A stretch of DNA of 64,000 nucleotides from Fallopia convolvulus (lineage: Eukaryota > Streptophyta > Magnoliopsida > Caryophyllales > Polygonaceae), in the NCBI GenBank assembly GCA_964016875.1, contig OZ024728.1:30883865-30947864 (forward strand), written 5' to 3'. This document shows, one piece after another, positions 43,035 through 54,570 of this stretch; position 1 is the first letter of the stretch; each line of letters opens with the position of its first letter. The position numbers were made by a program, and so were the translations under genes. A model generated the notes under the pieces. The model searched no databases and was not told the origin of the DNA. It worked only from the letters and a program-made list of their open reading frames with translations.

Positions 43035-44645
43035 ATGGCAAGTTCAAGCAGACCCGCTACCCGAGCTCAGAAGAAGAAAAGGAACCAGAGGTCCCCATCT
43101 TCACCTCGCATGGACAACGTGATCTTGAGTACTCAAGGCCAAGTGCATCGATACCGTGCCATTCCAGAGAAGGACCACAACACCCGTTGGTTCTCGAAGT
43201 CCAGTACTATCAACACGGGAATCTACACGGACGTCAAGGAAGCCTTCCTTATCCTTGGTGCATCCCATCTCCTGAAGAAGGAGAATTTACCACACTTTCC
43301 GGCCCTCACATCCGAGTTTGTGGCCACTCTAGAGACTAGCTTCCCATCGAAGACTTCGGCGGGACGAATCCGGTTTCGGCTCGGTAATGTGAGCCGTGAG
43401 TTCACCATGGCAGAGTTCAACGCGATCCTAGAACTTCCAAATCCGTCTAGAGACTATAGTTTGAAAGACTACATGGTGACTAGGACATGGAGCTACATCA
43501 CGGGGGAAGAACAATCCTCCACAGCGGCATTATCTGGGGCAAGCATCATCAACCCCATCTTCAGGATCATTCTCCGAGTCCTAGCCGCTATGTTTTGGCC
43601 AAAGAGAGAGTTGAATAGGCCAATGAGGACAAAAGTTGCTTGTCTCCGCACCATCCTTTTCGAGGAGCCCGGCCCCTTGAATTTAGGGTATGAATGACTC
43701 TACTACGTCGAGAAATCAACCAAGTCCAAGGAGGTTTGGTGTGGCAACTTGGTTATCCTTTTGGCTAAAAACTTGGGAGTTGACCTCACTCGCTACACAC
43801 CGGCCCACGCTCAACTCCTCAACAAGAGCTATTGGTATAGCTCTAGTATTTTCATTCAAGCCGAAGGGGGGTTCAAAGTAAAAGTTCAAGAACGCTTCGT
43901 TAGGCCTACCCTCGACAAGTTGGAGTTACTCTACGTACCAAATTGGTACGAAGCATGGACGGGGCATGCTTACCCGTTAGAGCCTAAGCCAGAGGATGAG
44001 CTAACACTACGGCCGTGTGAGACAAGATTTGAGCGAGAAGGTGAAGTAATGGATGAAGATGAAGATGAAAATGAGGATACCGAGGTAATTGGCGACGACA
44101 TTGAAGAAGCCGATACCGAGGGAGGTACTGAGGAGCTAAACCTCGAAGATGAAGACCTCGACACGGAAGTTTTGGGCAGCAACCTCCTCGTTGACGAGCC
44201 CACCAGGCTCGTTAACGACCATTTCCAGCCTCCTCCCTACATTCCTCACGAGGCACCCAGCTTCGTTAACGAGGCGCCGAGAGCTTCTGTCGACCCACCG
44301 CCAGCTCCTACCGACCCTCAGTCCTATGGACTCATGCCATACAACCCGGTGATGTACCAAGACCATTTCCAGCCTCACTATCCACCACCTCCTCAGCCCG
44401 AGTACACAGGATCGAGTATGCCACCACCGTGGGCCGAGGATCTTTCTGCTCAGATGCAGCAACTCCACCTCCAGTAGGACCATATTCATCGGAGGATAGA
44501 CAAATGGGAGACCGTCTATTCTGCTCGCATGTCGATGGAGGATGAGAGGCATCGTCAGAGAGAGGCGGATGATGCTGAGTGTTGGAGGACGATGTATGAC
44601 TTCATGGGTACCTTTGAGCACTATTTTCCTCCACCAAACCAGTGA
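43035..44645 (+). pseudogene. ORF3 (env-position protein) of element B
   Basis: 537-codon frame from ATG 43035 to TGA 44643, with two in-frame stops (TGA 43695, TAG 44475) and no frameshift. N-terminus basic (RAQKKKRNQR, nuclear-localisation-like); middle GRIRFRLGNVSREFTMAEFNAILELPNPSRDY and NPIFRIILRVLAAMFWPKRE, resembling the Athila ORF1 / putative plant transposon protein family; then a very acidic stretch (MDEDEDENEDTEV), a Pro-rich part (PPPPQPEYTGSSMPPPWAEDL) and a charged C-terminal helix (RRIDKWETVYSARMSMEDERHRQREADD). No signal peptide or clear membrane span, so a nuclear or particle-associated role is more likely than an envelope. V-N-D/E words come from GTTAACGA palindromes at 44205 and 44261. 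Confidence 0.75.
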
Positions 44646-44796
44646 TTCAGCCTGAAGATCAAGTTTTTCCTTGTTTTCCACTTTTGAGACTTTGTAAGTT
44701 TTTATGTTTTTCTTTTTCTTATTTTTATCTTTGTTTGTTTTCTTTTCTATTTCTTTCCTTCTTCTTATTTTCTTGCAGTGGGGACACTGTAATTTT

Positions 44797-44812
44797 AAGT
44801 ATGGGGTGGGAG
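44797..44812 (+). other. Internal PPT-like tract (B)
   Basis: AAGTATGGGGTGGGAG preceded by GGGGACACTG, 1.5 kb before the terminal PPT. In C the equivalent is next to the LTR. Confidence 0.6.
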
Positions 44813-46322
44813 AAAGTAGAAAACTTGTTGTCTTATGTGTTTATGTGTTTTGAGTAGTTTCGGAAAAATCCTCAAAAAAAAAACAAATTGAGAAACAAAA
44901 AATTAAAAAATTAAAAAAAAAAAGAGTTTTAGAATTGATAAATATCCCTTTCTTAGGTTCTATGATAGTAGTTGCTAGCTTAATCATATAATTCCTTGCA
45001 AGCATGTCTTTAATAGTATAGCCGAAATCTTCAATTTGAAATTGTTTTTAGAAAAAGGTAGCACTTGATGAAATTGAGCACATATACTTTATAGCATAAG
45101 TGATGTAATCCAAAAAAATTGTTACCTAGTGAGGAATTTTTGGCCTTATAGGGAGAACATCAATAAATCCCTCTTCTTTTCTTGTGTGATTTACTCTCCT
45201 TATGCATATTATCTCTTGGAATTGTGATGGTTATCTATTTCTTGAGACCCGTATGGGATTTATAGTTCATTACTTGTGAAAATCATATGATGGAGAACTT
45301 ATTTTTTTAGCCCTATTACTTATCCACCTTTACATGATTCTTCTTTTGATAGCCAATTCTAGCCTGAAGCCTTTATTTTTAGCTCCACAAAATTGTTCCC
45401 TAGCCGATATAAGCTTGACCCTATCCGGAGATTAGGACTTAGATTGGAGAGGTATTTTTGTTGAGTATAAAAAAGGAGTGACATATATTGTTTGCTATGA
45501 TTGAGGGATTATTGGGAAGGGTAGATTGGAAGTCTCTTGTTTTACTTGTAATAAGAAAGATCTCTTGATAAGTAGAAATGCACAAAATAAAGTTGTTGAA
45601 AAAAAAAGAGAAAGAAGGAAAAAGAATACACGATGAAGCTCGTTAACGACTCTGAAGAGGGTTCGTTAACGAGGCAGCGAGAAGAAAAGAAGGGAGTTTG
45701 AAGTGCATGTGTGTTTATAGATAATGTCAGAGATTCTTTTATTTCTTATGAGACTTTCTAGGATATGTTGGGTGAGTAAAATGAGTGTGCATAATGAGAG
45801 AGTGAGTTTGGTATGATTTTTTTTTTGTGAGAGTTTTGTTTATGTGAGTTTTTAGGAGTCTTTGATTCCCGGATATTATTAGCACCACATAGCCAAATAT
45901 TTTCCATGCCTTATTGTCTTTACCAAGCCCCATTACAACCCGACCGAATGGAAGCTTCTATGAAGTTTTTCATTGAGCCTAAGTTTCTCTTGGTGATTTT
46001 TGCTTGTTTTTGACAAAATCTTGGGTGGAGAGTATTGGTGATATAAGTTCCAATTTTTATGAGTTTTTGCATATTGGATTGAGTTGAGGAGATTGAATTT
46101 ATAAGCCTAAACACTTGAAAGTTGAGTGAAACACATTATATCCCTTGTGAGGTTGGATTGTATTTTCTTATGTCTATTTGGTGCATATATGTGTGATGAC
46201 GTTAAATATTCTTTGCTATATTTTTCTCATGTGTAGATATTGCTTTTTAGAGGATGGCTATATCTTGATGAGTATGTTTGTTTGGTTTTGGTTAGTGTTT
46301 AGTGATTGCTTGAGGACAAGCA
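44813..46322 (+). other. Conserved 3' non-coding block (B)
   Basis: Matches 13240-14621 of A, best over 45100-45200, 45370-45440 and 45850-45990 (GATTCCCGGATATTATTAGC to TTTTTCATTGAGCCTAAG). No plausible ORF. Palindrome pair TCGTTAACGAC / TCGTTAACGAGG at 45638-45681. Confidence 0.7.
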
Positions 46323-46342
46323 AGTCTAAGTATGGGGTATTT
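46323..46342 (+). other. Terminal polypurine tract (B)
   Basis: AAGTCTAAGTATGGGGTATTT before LTR start TGATGTTC, preceded by GAGGACAAGC as in A. Confidence 0.75.
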
Positions 46343-47835
46343 TGATGTTCATGTTTTTAGTATAGTTTTTAGTAGGTTTTCTTTGTTTATTAGGTTTAAG
46401 TTTTGATAAGTGTAGGTTTAGTTTTGTGTGTTTTTGGATAGTTTTGCATATTTTCATAGAAAGTATGGAAGCTACTCTATTTTGTGTATTTTGTAGGTTT
46501 TAGCAAGGAAAAGTGCTATATGGAGCTGAATTTGGAGCGCTACAGTGAAAGACAGAGGAATACAAGTTTGAAGAAGTCAGAGTCCAGGTTTTACGAGATG
46601 AAGTGTGGAAGAAACCAAGCCCAGGCTCGTTAACGAGGTTGTAAGGGCTCGTTAACGAGGCCACGTGATAAGAAATTTCGAGGGTTGACATTGTAACTCA
46701 CCGATCCTGTGCGGGAAATTCTTTCCGTGTCGGTAGAGTATCTTTTTATGATTTTTAAGGTTATTATATTATATATTTTAGGTCTTGTTATCTTCTTAGA
46801 TTTTGTTTCTATCTTTTTAGGTTTTTATTTCTATCTTTTAGGAAAGTTTTTATCTTCTAGCCTTATTAGTTTTTAGCTTTTTAGTATAAATAGCCCTCTT
46901 ATTTAGCCTAGAAGAGGGGGGGACGAATCAGAGAAGCAAGTGGTAGAGAGAAGAGGAAGAGCCGAGATAAAGAGAGAAGATCGGATTCGAGATTGAGAGC
47001 TCGGTGGACGAAGTTACCGGGGTCGTTAGTCAGTATTTCGGTTCGGTATTTGTTTATTTTCGGTTTGTTCTGATTTTCTGTAAGACGATATTTGTTATTT
47101 AGTTTGAGTAGTAATTTGTTTTCAATGATTTCTTTTATTGAGTTTATTTGTTTCGTAGTTATGATTAGTGAGTAGTCTTCTTTTCTAGGATCGGGGTTAA
47201 GCCCGGCATAGTTGAGCATGTTTGATGAGTAAGATTGTGTGTTGAATGCCTTTTATCTATTATCAAGATTGTTTGTTGTGTTTATACCGAGATGAAAGTT
47301 GAGGTAATTTGAGTTTTTAACTTGATTGAAAGAGAAAGTTAGTAACTTGAAGGTTGATATTGTTTGAATACGAAAGTTTCAAGCTTTAGATCCAAGACAA
47401 GCAATTAAGTGAGTTAGGTTACGAAAGTAGTTAATTTACTTCATGATCAACGAAAGTTGATGAATCTATCTATTTTAAAGGCATGATTTATTCTTCTTAC
47501 GAGTTTATATGCTTGGCTATGTTGTGGTATCCCTAGTCCTAGATCTTTGTTTTTATTTGAATTATTTTTAAGTGAATTTCGTTGCTGAGTTACTTGGCTC
47601 GGTACCGAACTTGTTTAGGTCGTAAGTTGAGTCTTTTTGTGTACGGTGGTTCGTTAACGACCCTGAAAACGTCGTTAACGAGGCTGCTTGTGTGTGTTTT
47701 TGTTTGATTTTGTTTGCTTTTTAGTAGTCGATAAACGAACAACCTTGCTTCCTGTGGAACGATCCTGACTCTGCTATACTCAGCGGGGTCTTGACTTATA
47801 AATTTATTTGTTGTCAAGAAACCCTCATTTCAACA
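46343..47835 (+). repeat. Middle LTR of array B
   Basis: Complete: TGATGTTC to CATTTCAACA. It serves both as 3' LTR of copy 1 and as 5' LTR of copy 2. TATAAATA 46885-46892. Palindrome pairs at 46623-46660 and 47647-47684. Confidence 0.92.
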
Positions 47836-47838
47836 AAT

Positions 47839-47856
47839 TGGCGCCGTTGCCGGGGA
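47839..47856 (+). other. Primer-binding site, tRNA-Asp (B2)
   Basis: TGGCGCCGTTGCCGGGGA three bases after the middle LTR. Confidence 0.9.
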
Positions 47857-47950
47857 AGCAACGTGTTTGTTAGTTTATCTTTGGGTTCGGGAATAGCCCG
47901 ACCCCGTTTTTGTTTTTAATTTTTGCTTTCTTTGTCTTTTTTCTCAGCGT

Positions 47951-50741
47951 ATGCCGGTAGGACGACGAAGGCTCGAGTTTGACAACACTGGTTATTACTC
48001 AGAACCCGAACGTTCCCTGCACCGTAGACTCCGAGAAAACCGAGCCATGGCCACACCAGAAGAGATGGCTCTTGAAATGGAAGACCTCTGAAATCAGATG
48101 GAGGCATTAAAGACTGAGAAAGAAGGCGCTGCTGCTGAGGCTGAGCGTCAACGAGTTGCTAATGCTCGTCTACAAGAGGAGCTTGATGCCTATCCAAGGA
48201 ATGCCAAACAGTACATGCATCCAGAACTGAGGGTGCCAGAATCTCCAATCGTGCTTCCTGCGATAGAGAAGCCCTTTGAGATCAAGTCTCAATTCATATC
48301 CTTGATTAAACGGGCTCAGTTTGAAGGGAAACCTACTGAGTGCCCTATGGAGCATATTAGAAACTTTATTGATTTATGTGACACCATAGCTGTTGAAGGT
48401 GTCTCACTTGAATATGTTCTGTTAAAAGCTTTTAGGTGGTCCCTTACTGGAAAGGCCTTGAGCTGGTTGGAGAGCCTACCCTCTAAGTCTATCAGGACTT
48501 GGAAAGCTTTGTACGATCAATTTCTGACAAAGTTTTTCCCTCCTGCTAAGACGACGGAGTTGAGGAAACGCATCACCTCCTATCACCAACTGCCTAATGA
48601 AACATTCGTTGAAACATGGGAAAGATTTAAAGAGATGCTTAGACAATGCCCCACTCATGGGCAACCTTTATATGTTTTGCAAGAAATCTTTTTCCAGGGT
48701 ATCAACGCAGAGACCAAGAACCGCATCAACACGCATACTGCGTGCGGTTTTATAGAGATGAATCCGAAAGAGGCATGGGAACTGTTGGATAAGCTTTCTA
48801 ATTACGATGCCATGTATGGAACCCAGCAGACTCCACAGCCTCAGAAACGTCTCTACATACCTAACCGAGACGAAGTTGACCCGGATGTTAAAAATCAATT
48901 CTTGCAAGATGAGGTCAACCGTCTGAAGAAGCAGGTAAGTTTTCTGAAATCCTCTCAATCATGTCAAGAATGTGGTTCTTCTGCACATAGTACTTCTGCT
49001 TGCACTAACATAGAGCAGGTTAGAGCCGCTGAGACAATAGCTGAGATGAATTATATGAGAGGACCATACAGGAACCAGCCTAGCTATAATGACAGGTCGA
49101 ACAACTATCAGGCATGGGGCAATCAGAATACCAATCAAAACTATGCAATGCCTGCACCAGATAGACGACCTGCACCTTATCGACCTCCAGCCATCAGGAG
49201 CCACCATCATGGGTTCAAGGATTACAGGAAGGCATTAACGGAGTGACCAACAAAGTTAACGAAGTGACCAACAAGGTTAACGAAGTTCAAGCCAACCTGA
49301 ACCAACAAAATAAAAGATGGGTAGAGTTCGATATATGGAAGAAGAGTGTTGATTCCTAACTAGGGAACCTCGCTGCCCAAATTCCTAGACCACAAGGGCA
49401 ACTCCCAGGCCGCCCCGAGGAGAACCCTAGGGGACAAATAGCAGCGGTGCACCTTAGGAGCGGAAGACATTGCCGGAACGAGTTCAAACTAAGGACAAGA
49501 AGGAAGAGGACATCACCAAACAGCTCGTTAACGAGCCAGCGAGAGCAAATAACGAGCCCATATACCAAGGTGACGAGGCTTCGAGGGTTCCTGACGACCC
49601 GACCTCAGGTAAGTTTTCTAGACCGAGCCTTCCTCTCAACTCCAGGGTAGTTAACGACCCTATCAGGGTCGGTAACGACCCACCGAGGTCACTTGACGAT
49701 CCCGGTAACGACCCGGTAGCACCACCTCTCGAGCCTAACTTGGTTCCGAGAATGGTGAGAACTCTTCCATTTCCAACTAAGAAATCTATGGACTCTACTG
49801 AGAGTAAGTTCAAGCGTTTCGTAAAGATTCTTCAGGGCATTAATATTTCCATCCCATTTGCTGAGGCCCTAAGCGAAATTTCGGCTTACACAAAGTTTTT
49901 GAAGGATATTCTTAGCAGGAAAAGATCCATTACAGAGCTGCAGGATGAAGTCAGGTCAATAGCTCTACCGGAAAAGCTAGGAGACCCAGGGAGATTTGCA
50001 ATAACAATCGGCATAGGCAACCACAAGCTCAAGGCTTTATGTAATCTGGGCGCCAGTGCTAGTTTAGTTCCTCTCTCAATCTGGTCTAAAGCTAATATGG
50101 GACCACTAGAGCCGGTAGATATGAATCTGTACATGGCAGATGGATCATGTGTCAAGGCCACAGGAGTCGTGGATGACTATCCTATTCAAGTCGGGAAATT
50201 CTTTATACCAAATGATTTCATCGTCCTCGATATGCCTGAAGACCCTCATGTCCCCATAATACTGGGCAGACCATTTTTAGCTACAGCAGGTGCAAGAGTT
50301 GATGTGCGAAACGGACTCCTCACTTTTGATATTGGAGAGGAACGGGTAGAATTCAACTTGGATCAGAATGCCAACGACCCAATTGCAGTCGCACAAATCG
50401 AGTTGACTCAACCAGAACTCGATTCAGCCGTCCCTACCAAGCCTCACTGGCCAATCACCGAGTCCCACATGCACGAATACAACCAAGGTAAGTACTCTAA
50501 TTATGAATCTGCTAAAGATGGTCATTCCTTATCTTTTATTCCTACACCATGCCCCATCATATGCACTACAGAGGAATCCAAACCACCTTGGTTTTCGGAT
50601 TTCACTAACCATCATGTAGGAATACCGGGCATACTGATAGAAGAAAAGGGACCTAATTTAGCAACTCAAGCACACAGAAACTGCAAAGCTAATTATAGTG
50701 TACCTCAAGACCCCAACATAGCTACACAGGAGCCACCTTGA
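47951..50741 (+). pseudogene. gag-pro: gag-protease of element B, copy 2
   Basis: Nearly identical to copy 1. It shares the early TGA (48089-48091), so that change predates their separation. Own damage: a one-base deletion near 49190 in PYRPP(G), a TAA in GATTCCTAACTA (about 49357), a one-base deletion near 49463 in the RSGK block, and GAT to AAT in the PR active site (about 50041-50043), giving NLGAS in place of DLGAS. The linker and PR are otherwise open from 49470 to TGA 50739. Confidence 0.9.
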
Positions 50742-51621
50742 GTCAAAGGAGCACGTCGGGCTGACGACGTTAAAAATAGCGCTTACGGGAGGCAACCCGT
50801 TTTTAGTATAGAATTAGATTTTTTTTTCTTTTTTAGACTCTTTTTTTTTAGCTTTCTTTTGCGTTCTTTTTAGTAGTTTTTAGGATAGAAATTAGGATTA
50901 AATTTTGAGCTAACAAGATACAGGAGAAGGGATCGAAAAATCACTTCAAGAGGCTACGGTGGCTCGTTAACGACCCACCCAGGGTCGTTAACGACCCGGT
51001 TCGGACAACCCGATTCGGCAAAACGGGGCAGGTAAGTTTTTTTTTAACCTAGTCTATTTTTTTCACTACCCTAGCTGCCACCCCCCTACCCCTTCCTATC
51101 CCTTCCCTCTCCTATATAACCCTTCTACCCCTCCCACACTCTTTCACTCTCAAATCCTCCCAAATCCAACCTTCTCAAAAACTCAACCAAAAATCTTTGA
51201 AGACCCCTTCCCACCGATCGGAATCCCGCGCCAACCATCACCGAGCAACCGTCGTTACCGAAGCCCGAAAACCCTTCCCTCCACCGTCGAAGATCCGAAG
51301 CTTTCGATAACCCTCACCGAGCTCGTTATTCACCCAATTTCCGACCCCTTGTTCTTCAAATTTCTCGGTTCTCCGGTATGTTTTCTAAACCCTAAACTCG
51401 AAATTGCATGATTTATGGTATTTAGGGTAGAAATTTCATGTCTAGAATTGAGTTCATATAGAGGATCGATGTACATGATTTGATTTTTGCCCATAATTGT
51501 GATTTTGCTTCGTAATTCTAGATCTAGAGAGGGATATTCATGTTAGATATCTCATTGAGAAAAGTTGATAGTGAAAAGCATGAATTTTTCTTGTTCTAGT
51601 ATCAAGCTACAAACTTTGCAT
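50742..51621 (+). other. Post-PR block and ORF3 leader of B copy 2, truncated
   Basis: Post-PR block 50752-50798; palindrome pair 50962-50998; TATATAA 51113-51119; intron donor GTATG at 51376; telo-box AAACCCTAA near 51388. The match to copy 1 ends at 51621 (TTTGCAT), before the acceptor and ORF3. The next base belongs to a minus-strand element. Confidence 0.8.
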
Positions 51622-54240
51622 GTGCTAACGATGTTGTCACTGAGGTCGTTGGAACCATTACCGAGCCTGTGCTAACGATTCCTTCATTATAGACTTGTAT
51701 GAGGGACTCGGTACTGGACCAAGGAGGGTCGATAGAGATTTGTGTGAAATTCTCGTCCTCTTTGCTAATTGGTGGAGGGTCTTTAGGAACAGCTATGTCG
51801 AGTTCTGGCTGGGTCAACTCGATCTGTGCGGCCGCATTTGGGTCATTAGCGTTCTAGTCAAGGCTGAATTTCACGCGTTCCTCTCCAATATCAAAAGTGA
51901 GGAGTCCTTTCCGCACGTCTACCCTAGCACCTGTTGTAGCTAGGAATGGCCTGTCTAAGATAATGGGGACTTGAGGGTCTTCAGGCATGTCGAGAACAAT
52001 AAAATCATTTGGAATAAAAAATTTCCCGACTTGAATGGGATAATCGTCCACGATCCTGTAGCTTTTACGCTTGATCCGTCTGCCATGTAAAGATTCATGT
52101 CTATAGTTTCCAATGGTCCCATGTTGGCCTTTGACCAGATTGATAGAGGGAGTAAACTAGCACTGGCTCCCAAATCACATAGAGCCTTGAATTTGTGGTC
52201 ACCTATGCCAATTGTTATGGCAAATATCCCTGGGTCGCCTAATTTCTCTGGTAGCGCAATGGATCGGACCTCATCTTGCAGCTTTGTGATGGATCGTTTC
52301 CTGCTAAGAATATCTTTCAAGAATTTTGTGTGAGCTGGCATTTTGCTTAGGGCCTCAGCGAATGGGATAGAAATATTTATGCCTTGGAGAATCTTTACGA
52401 AACGCTTGAACTTACTCTTAGTAGAGTCCTTTGATTTCTTAGTAGGAAAAGGAAGAGATTTCACCATTCTCGGAACCAAATCGGGCTCGAGAGGTGATGC
52501 TACCAGGTCGACATTAGGGTCGTTTGGTGCACTCGGAGGATCGTTACCGACCATGGTGGGGTCGTTAACGAGCCTGGGATTGAGAGAGGAGCTCGGAATA
52601 GGAAACTTACGTGGACTAGGGTCGTTAACGACCCTGGGAGCATCGTCACCATGGTGTGCAGGTTCGGTAACGACCCTCTCTGGTTCGTTAACGAGCTGAG
52701 TCGTGGCTTCTTTATCGGTTGAGGGCCTCTTCTCTTTAGCCTAGACACGCTCAGGTAGTGTCTTCCCGCTCCTAAGGTGCACCGTTGCTATTTGTCCTTT
52801 CGGGTTCTCCTCGGGTCGGCCCGGGAGTTGCCCTTGTGGCCTTGGAATCTGTGCAGCAAGGTTCCCTAGTTGAGAGTCAACATTCTTCTTCTACACATCG
52901 AACTCTCCCCATCTTTTTAGTTGGCTATTGAGGTTGGCTTGAACTCCGTTAATGTCTTCCTGTAACCCTTGTACCGATGATGGTGGCTCTTGATAGCCTG
53001 GAGGTCGATACGGTGCAGGTCGTCTATCCGGTGGAGGCGCTGCATAGTTTGAATTCTGGTTTTGGCTGCCCCACGTTGGATAATTGTTTGACCTGTCAAA
53101 ATTACTAGGTTGGTTCCTGTATGGGCCTCTCATATAGTTCACTTCAGCATATGTCTCAGCGGCTCTTACCTGCTCTATGTTAGTGCAAGCAGAAGTAATA
53201 TGGGCAGAAGAGCCACATTCTTGACAAGATTGAGAGGATTTCAGAAAACTTACCTGCTTCTTCAGGCGGTTGAGCTCGTCTTGCAGAAATTGATTTTTGA
53301 CATCGGGGTCAACATCTTCCTTGTTAGGCACGTAGAGACGCCTCTGGGGCTGGGGCGGTTGCTGGGTACCATACATAGCATCATAGTTAGAAAGCTTGTC
53401 CAACAATTCCCACGCAGCTGTGGGATCCATCTCTATAAAACCGCACGCTGTATGCGTGTTGATGCGGTTCTTCGTCTCTGCATTTATCCCCTAGAAAACG
53501 ATTTCTTGGAGAACATATAAAGGTTGCCCATGAGTAGGGCACTGTCTAAGCATTTCCTTAAATCTTTCCCATGTCTCTACAAAGGTCTCATTAGGCAGCT
53601 GGTGATAGGAGGTGATACGTTTTTTTTTCAACTCCGTTGTCTTGGCAGGAGGGAAAAACATTGTAAGAAAGTTATCATACAAAGCCTTCCAAGTCCTGAT
53701 AGACTTAGGAGGTAAGCTCTCCAACCAGCTCAGGGCCTTTCCTGTAAGAGACCAGCTAAAAGCTTTTAACAGAACATATTCAAGTGAGACACCTTCAGCA
53801 GTTATAGTGTCACATAAATGAAGAAAATTCCTAATATGTTCCATAGGGCACTCAGTAGGTTTCCCTTCAAACTGAGCCCTTTTAATCAAGGATATAAATT
53901 GAGACTTAATCTCAAAAGTCTTCTCTATCTCCGGAAGCACAATTGGAGACTCCGGCACCTTTAGTTTTGGATGCATATATTGCTTGGCATTCCTTGGATA
54001 GGCATTCAACTCTTCTTGTAAACGAGCAATGTTCACTCGTTGACGTTCAGCCTCGGCAGCAGCGGTATCTCGATCAGCTCGTAACGCCTCCATCTGCTGT
54101 TGGAGTGCTTCCATCTGTCGAGCCACCTCTTCAAGTGTAGCCATGGCTCGGGTTTCTCTTCGTCTACGATGCAAGGTGCGTTCAGGTTCGGAATAATAAC
54201 CGATGTTGTCAAATTCGAGCATGCGACGTCCTGTTGGCAT
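51622..54240 (-). pseudogene. gag-pro: gag-protease of element D
   Basis: In sense from ATG 54240 (MPTGRRMLEF) through capsid, knuckle CQECGSSAHITSAC, PYRPPGYQEPPSS, HLRSGKTLPE, palindrome-rich linker and PR (DLGASASLLP about 52150-52179) to 51622, where the array-B sequence cuts it. In-frame stops at 53491-53493 (TAG for CAG), 52891-52893 and about 52740; a one-base shift near 52055 in ATGVVDDYPIQ. It lacks the early TGA that both B copies share (CAG-type codon here), and is clearly more diverged from B than the B copies are from each other. Confidence 0.87.
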
Positions 54241-54334
54241 ACGCTGAGAAAACAGACAAAGAAAACAAAGTTAAAAACAAAAACAAGGTCGGGCTATTCC
54301 CAGACCCACAGATAAACAAACGAACATTGTTGCT

Positions 54335-54352
54335 TCCCCGGCAACGGCGCCA
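54335..54352 (-). other. Primer-binding site, tRNA-Asp (D)
   Basis: In sense TGGCGCCGTTGCCGGGGA. Confidence 0.9.
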
Positions 54353-54355
54353 ATT

Positions 54356-54570
54356 TGTAGAGAGGGTTTATTTAACTTGACAACAAATAAATTTATAGTT
54401 AAGACCCCGCTGAGTATAGCGAAGTTAGGATCGTTCCACGGGAAGCACGAATGTTTATCTATCAACTAACAAAAATAAGAAAAATAAGCAAAACAGGCAG
54501 AAACACACACGACCAACCTCGTTAACGACCTTGTCAGGGTCGTTAACGAGGTCACGTTTTGATTCATTAA
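54356..54570 (-). repeat. 5' LTR fragment of element D
   Basis: In sense ends CCCTCTCTACA, three bases before the PBS. It has the GGAACGATCC and CTATACTCAGCGGGGTC blocks of the B LTR and a palindrome pair at 54515-54556. Homology fades near 54570, so only the last 215 bases remain. Confidence 0.8.

Larger units (their letters stand above)
37396..51621 (+). mobile_element. Array B: LTR-interior-LTR-interior tandem
   Basis: Two consecutive interiors sharing the middle LTR, truncated at both outer ends. Interiors and LTRs are about 99% identical by eye. Most simply made by unequal recombination between LTRs of two copies, or by a tandem insertion product. Neither copy has RT, RNase H or IN. Confidence 0.85.

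Noticed and set aside
44136..44681. 181-codon minus ORF
   Set aside because: Antisense shadow of B ORF3.
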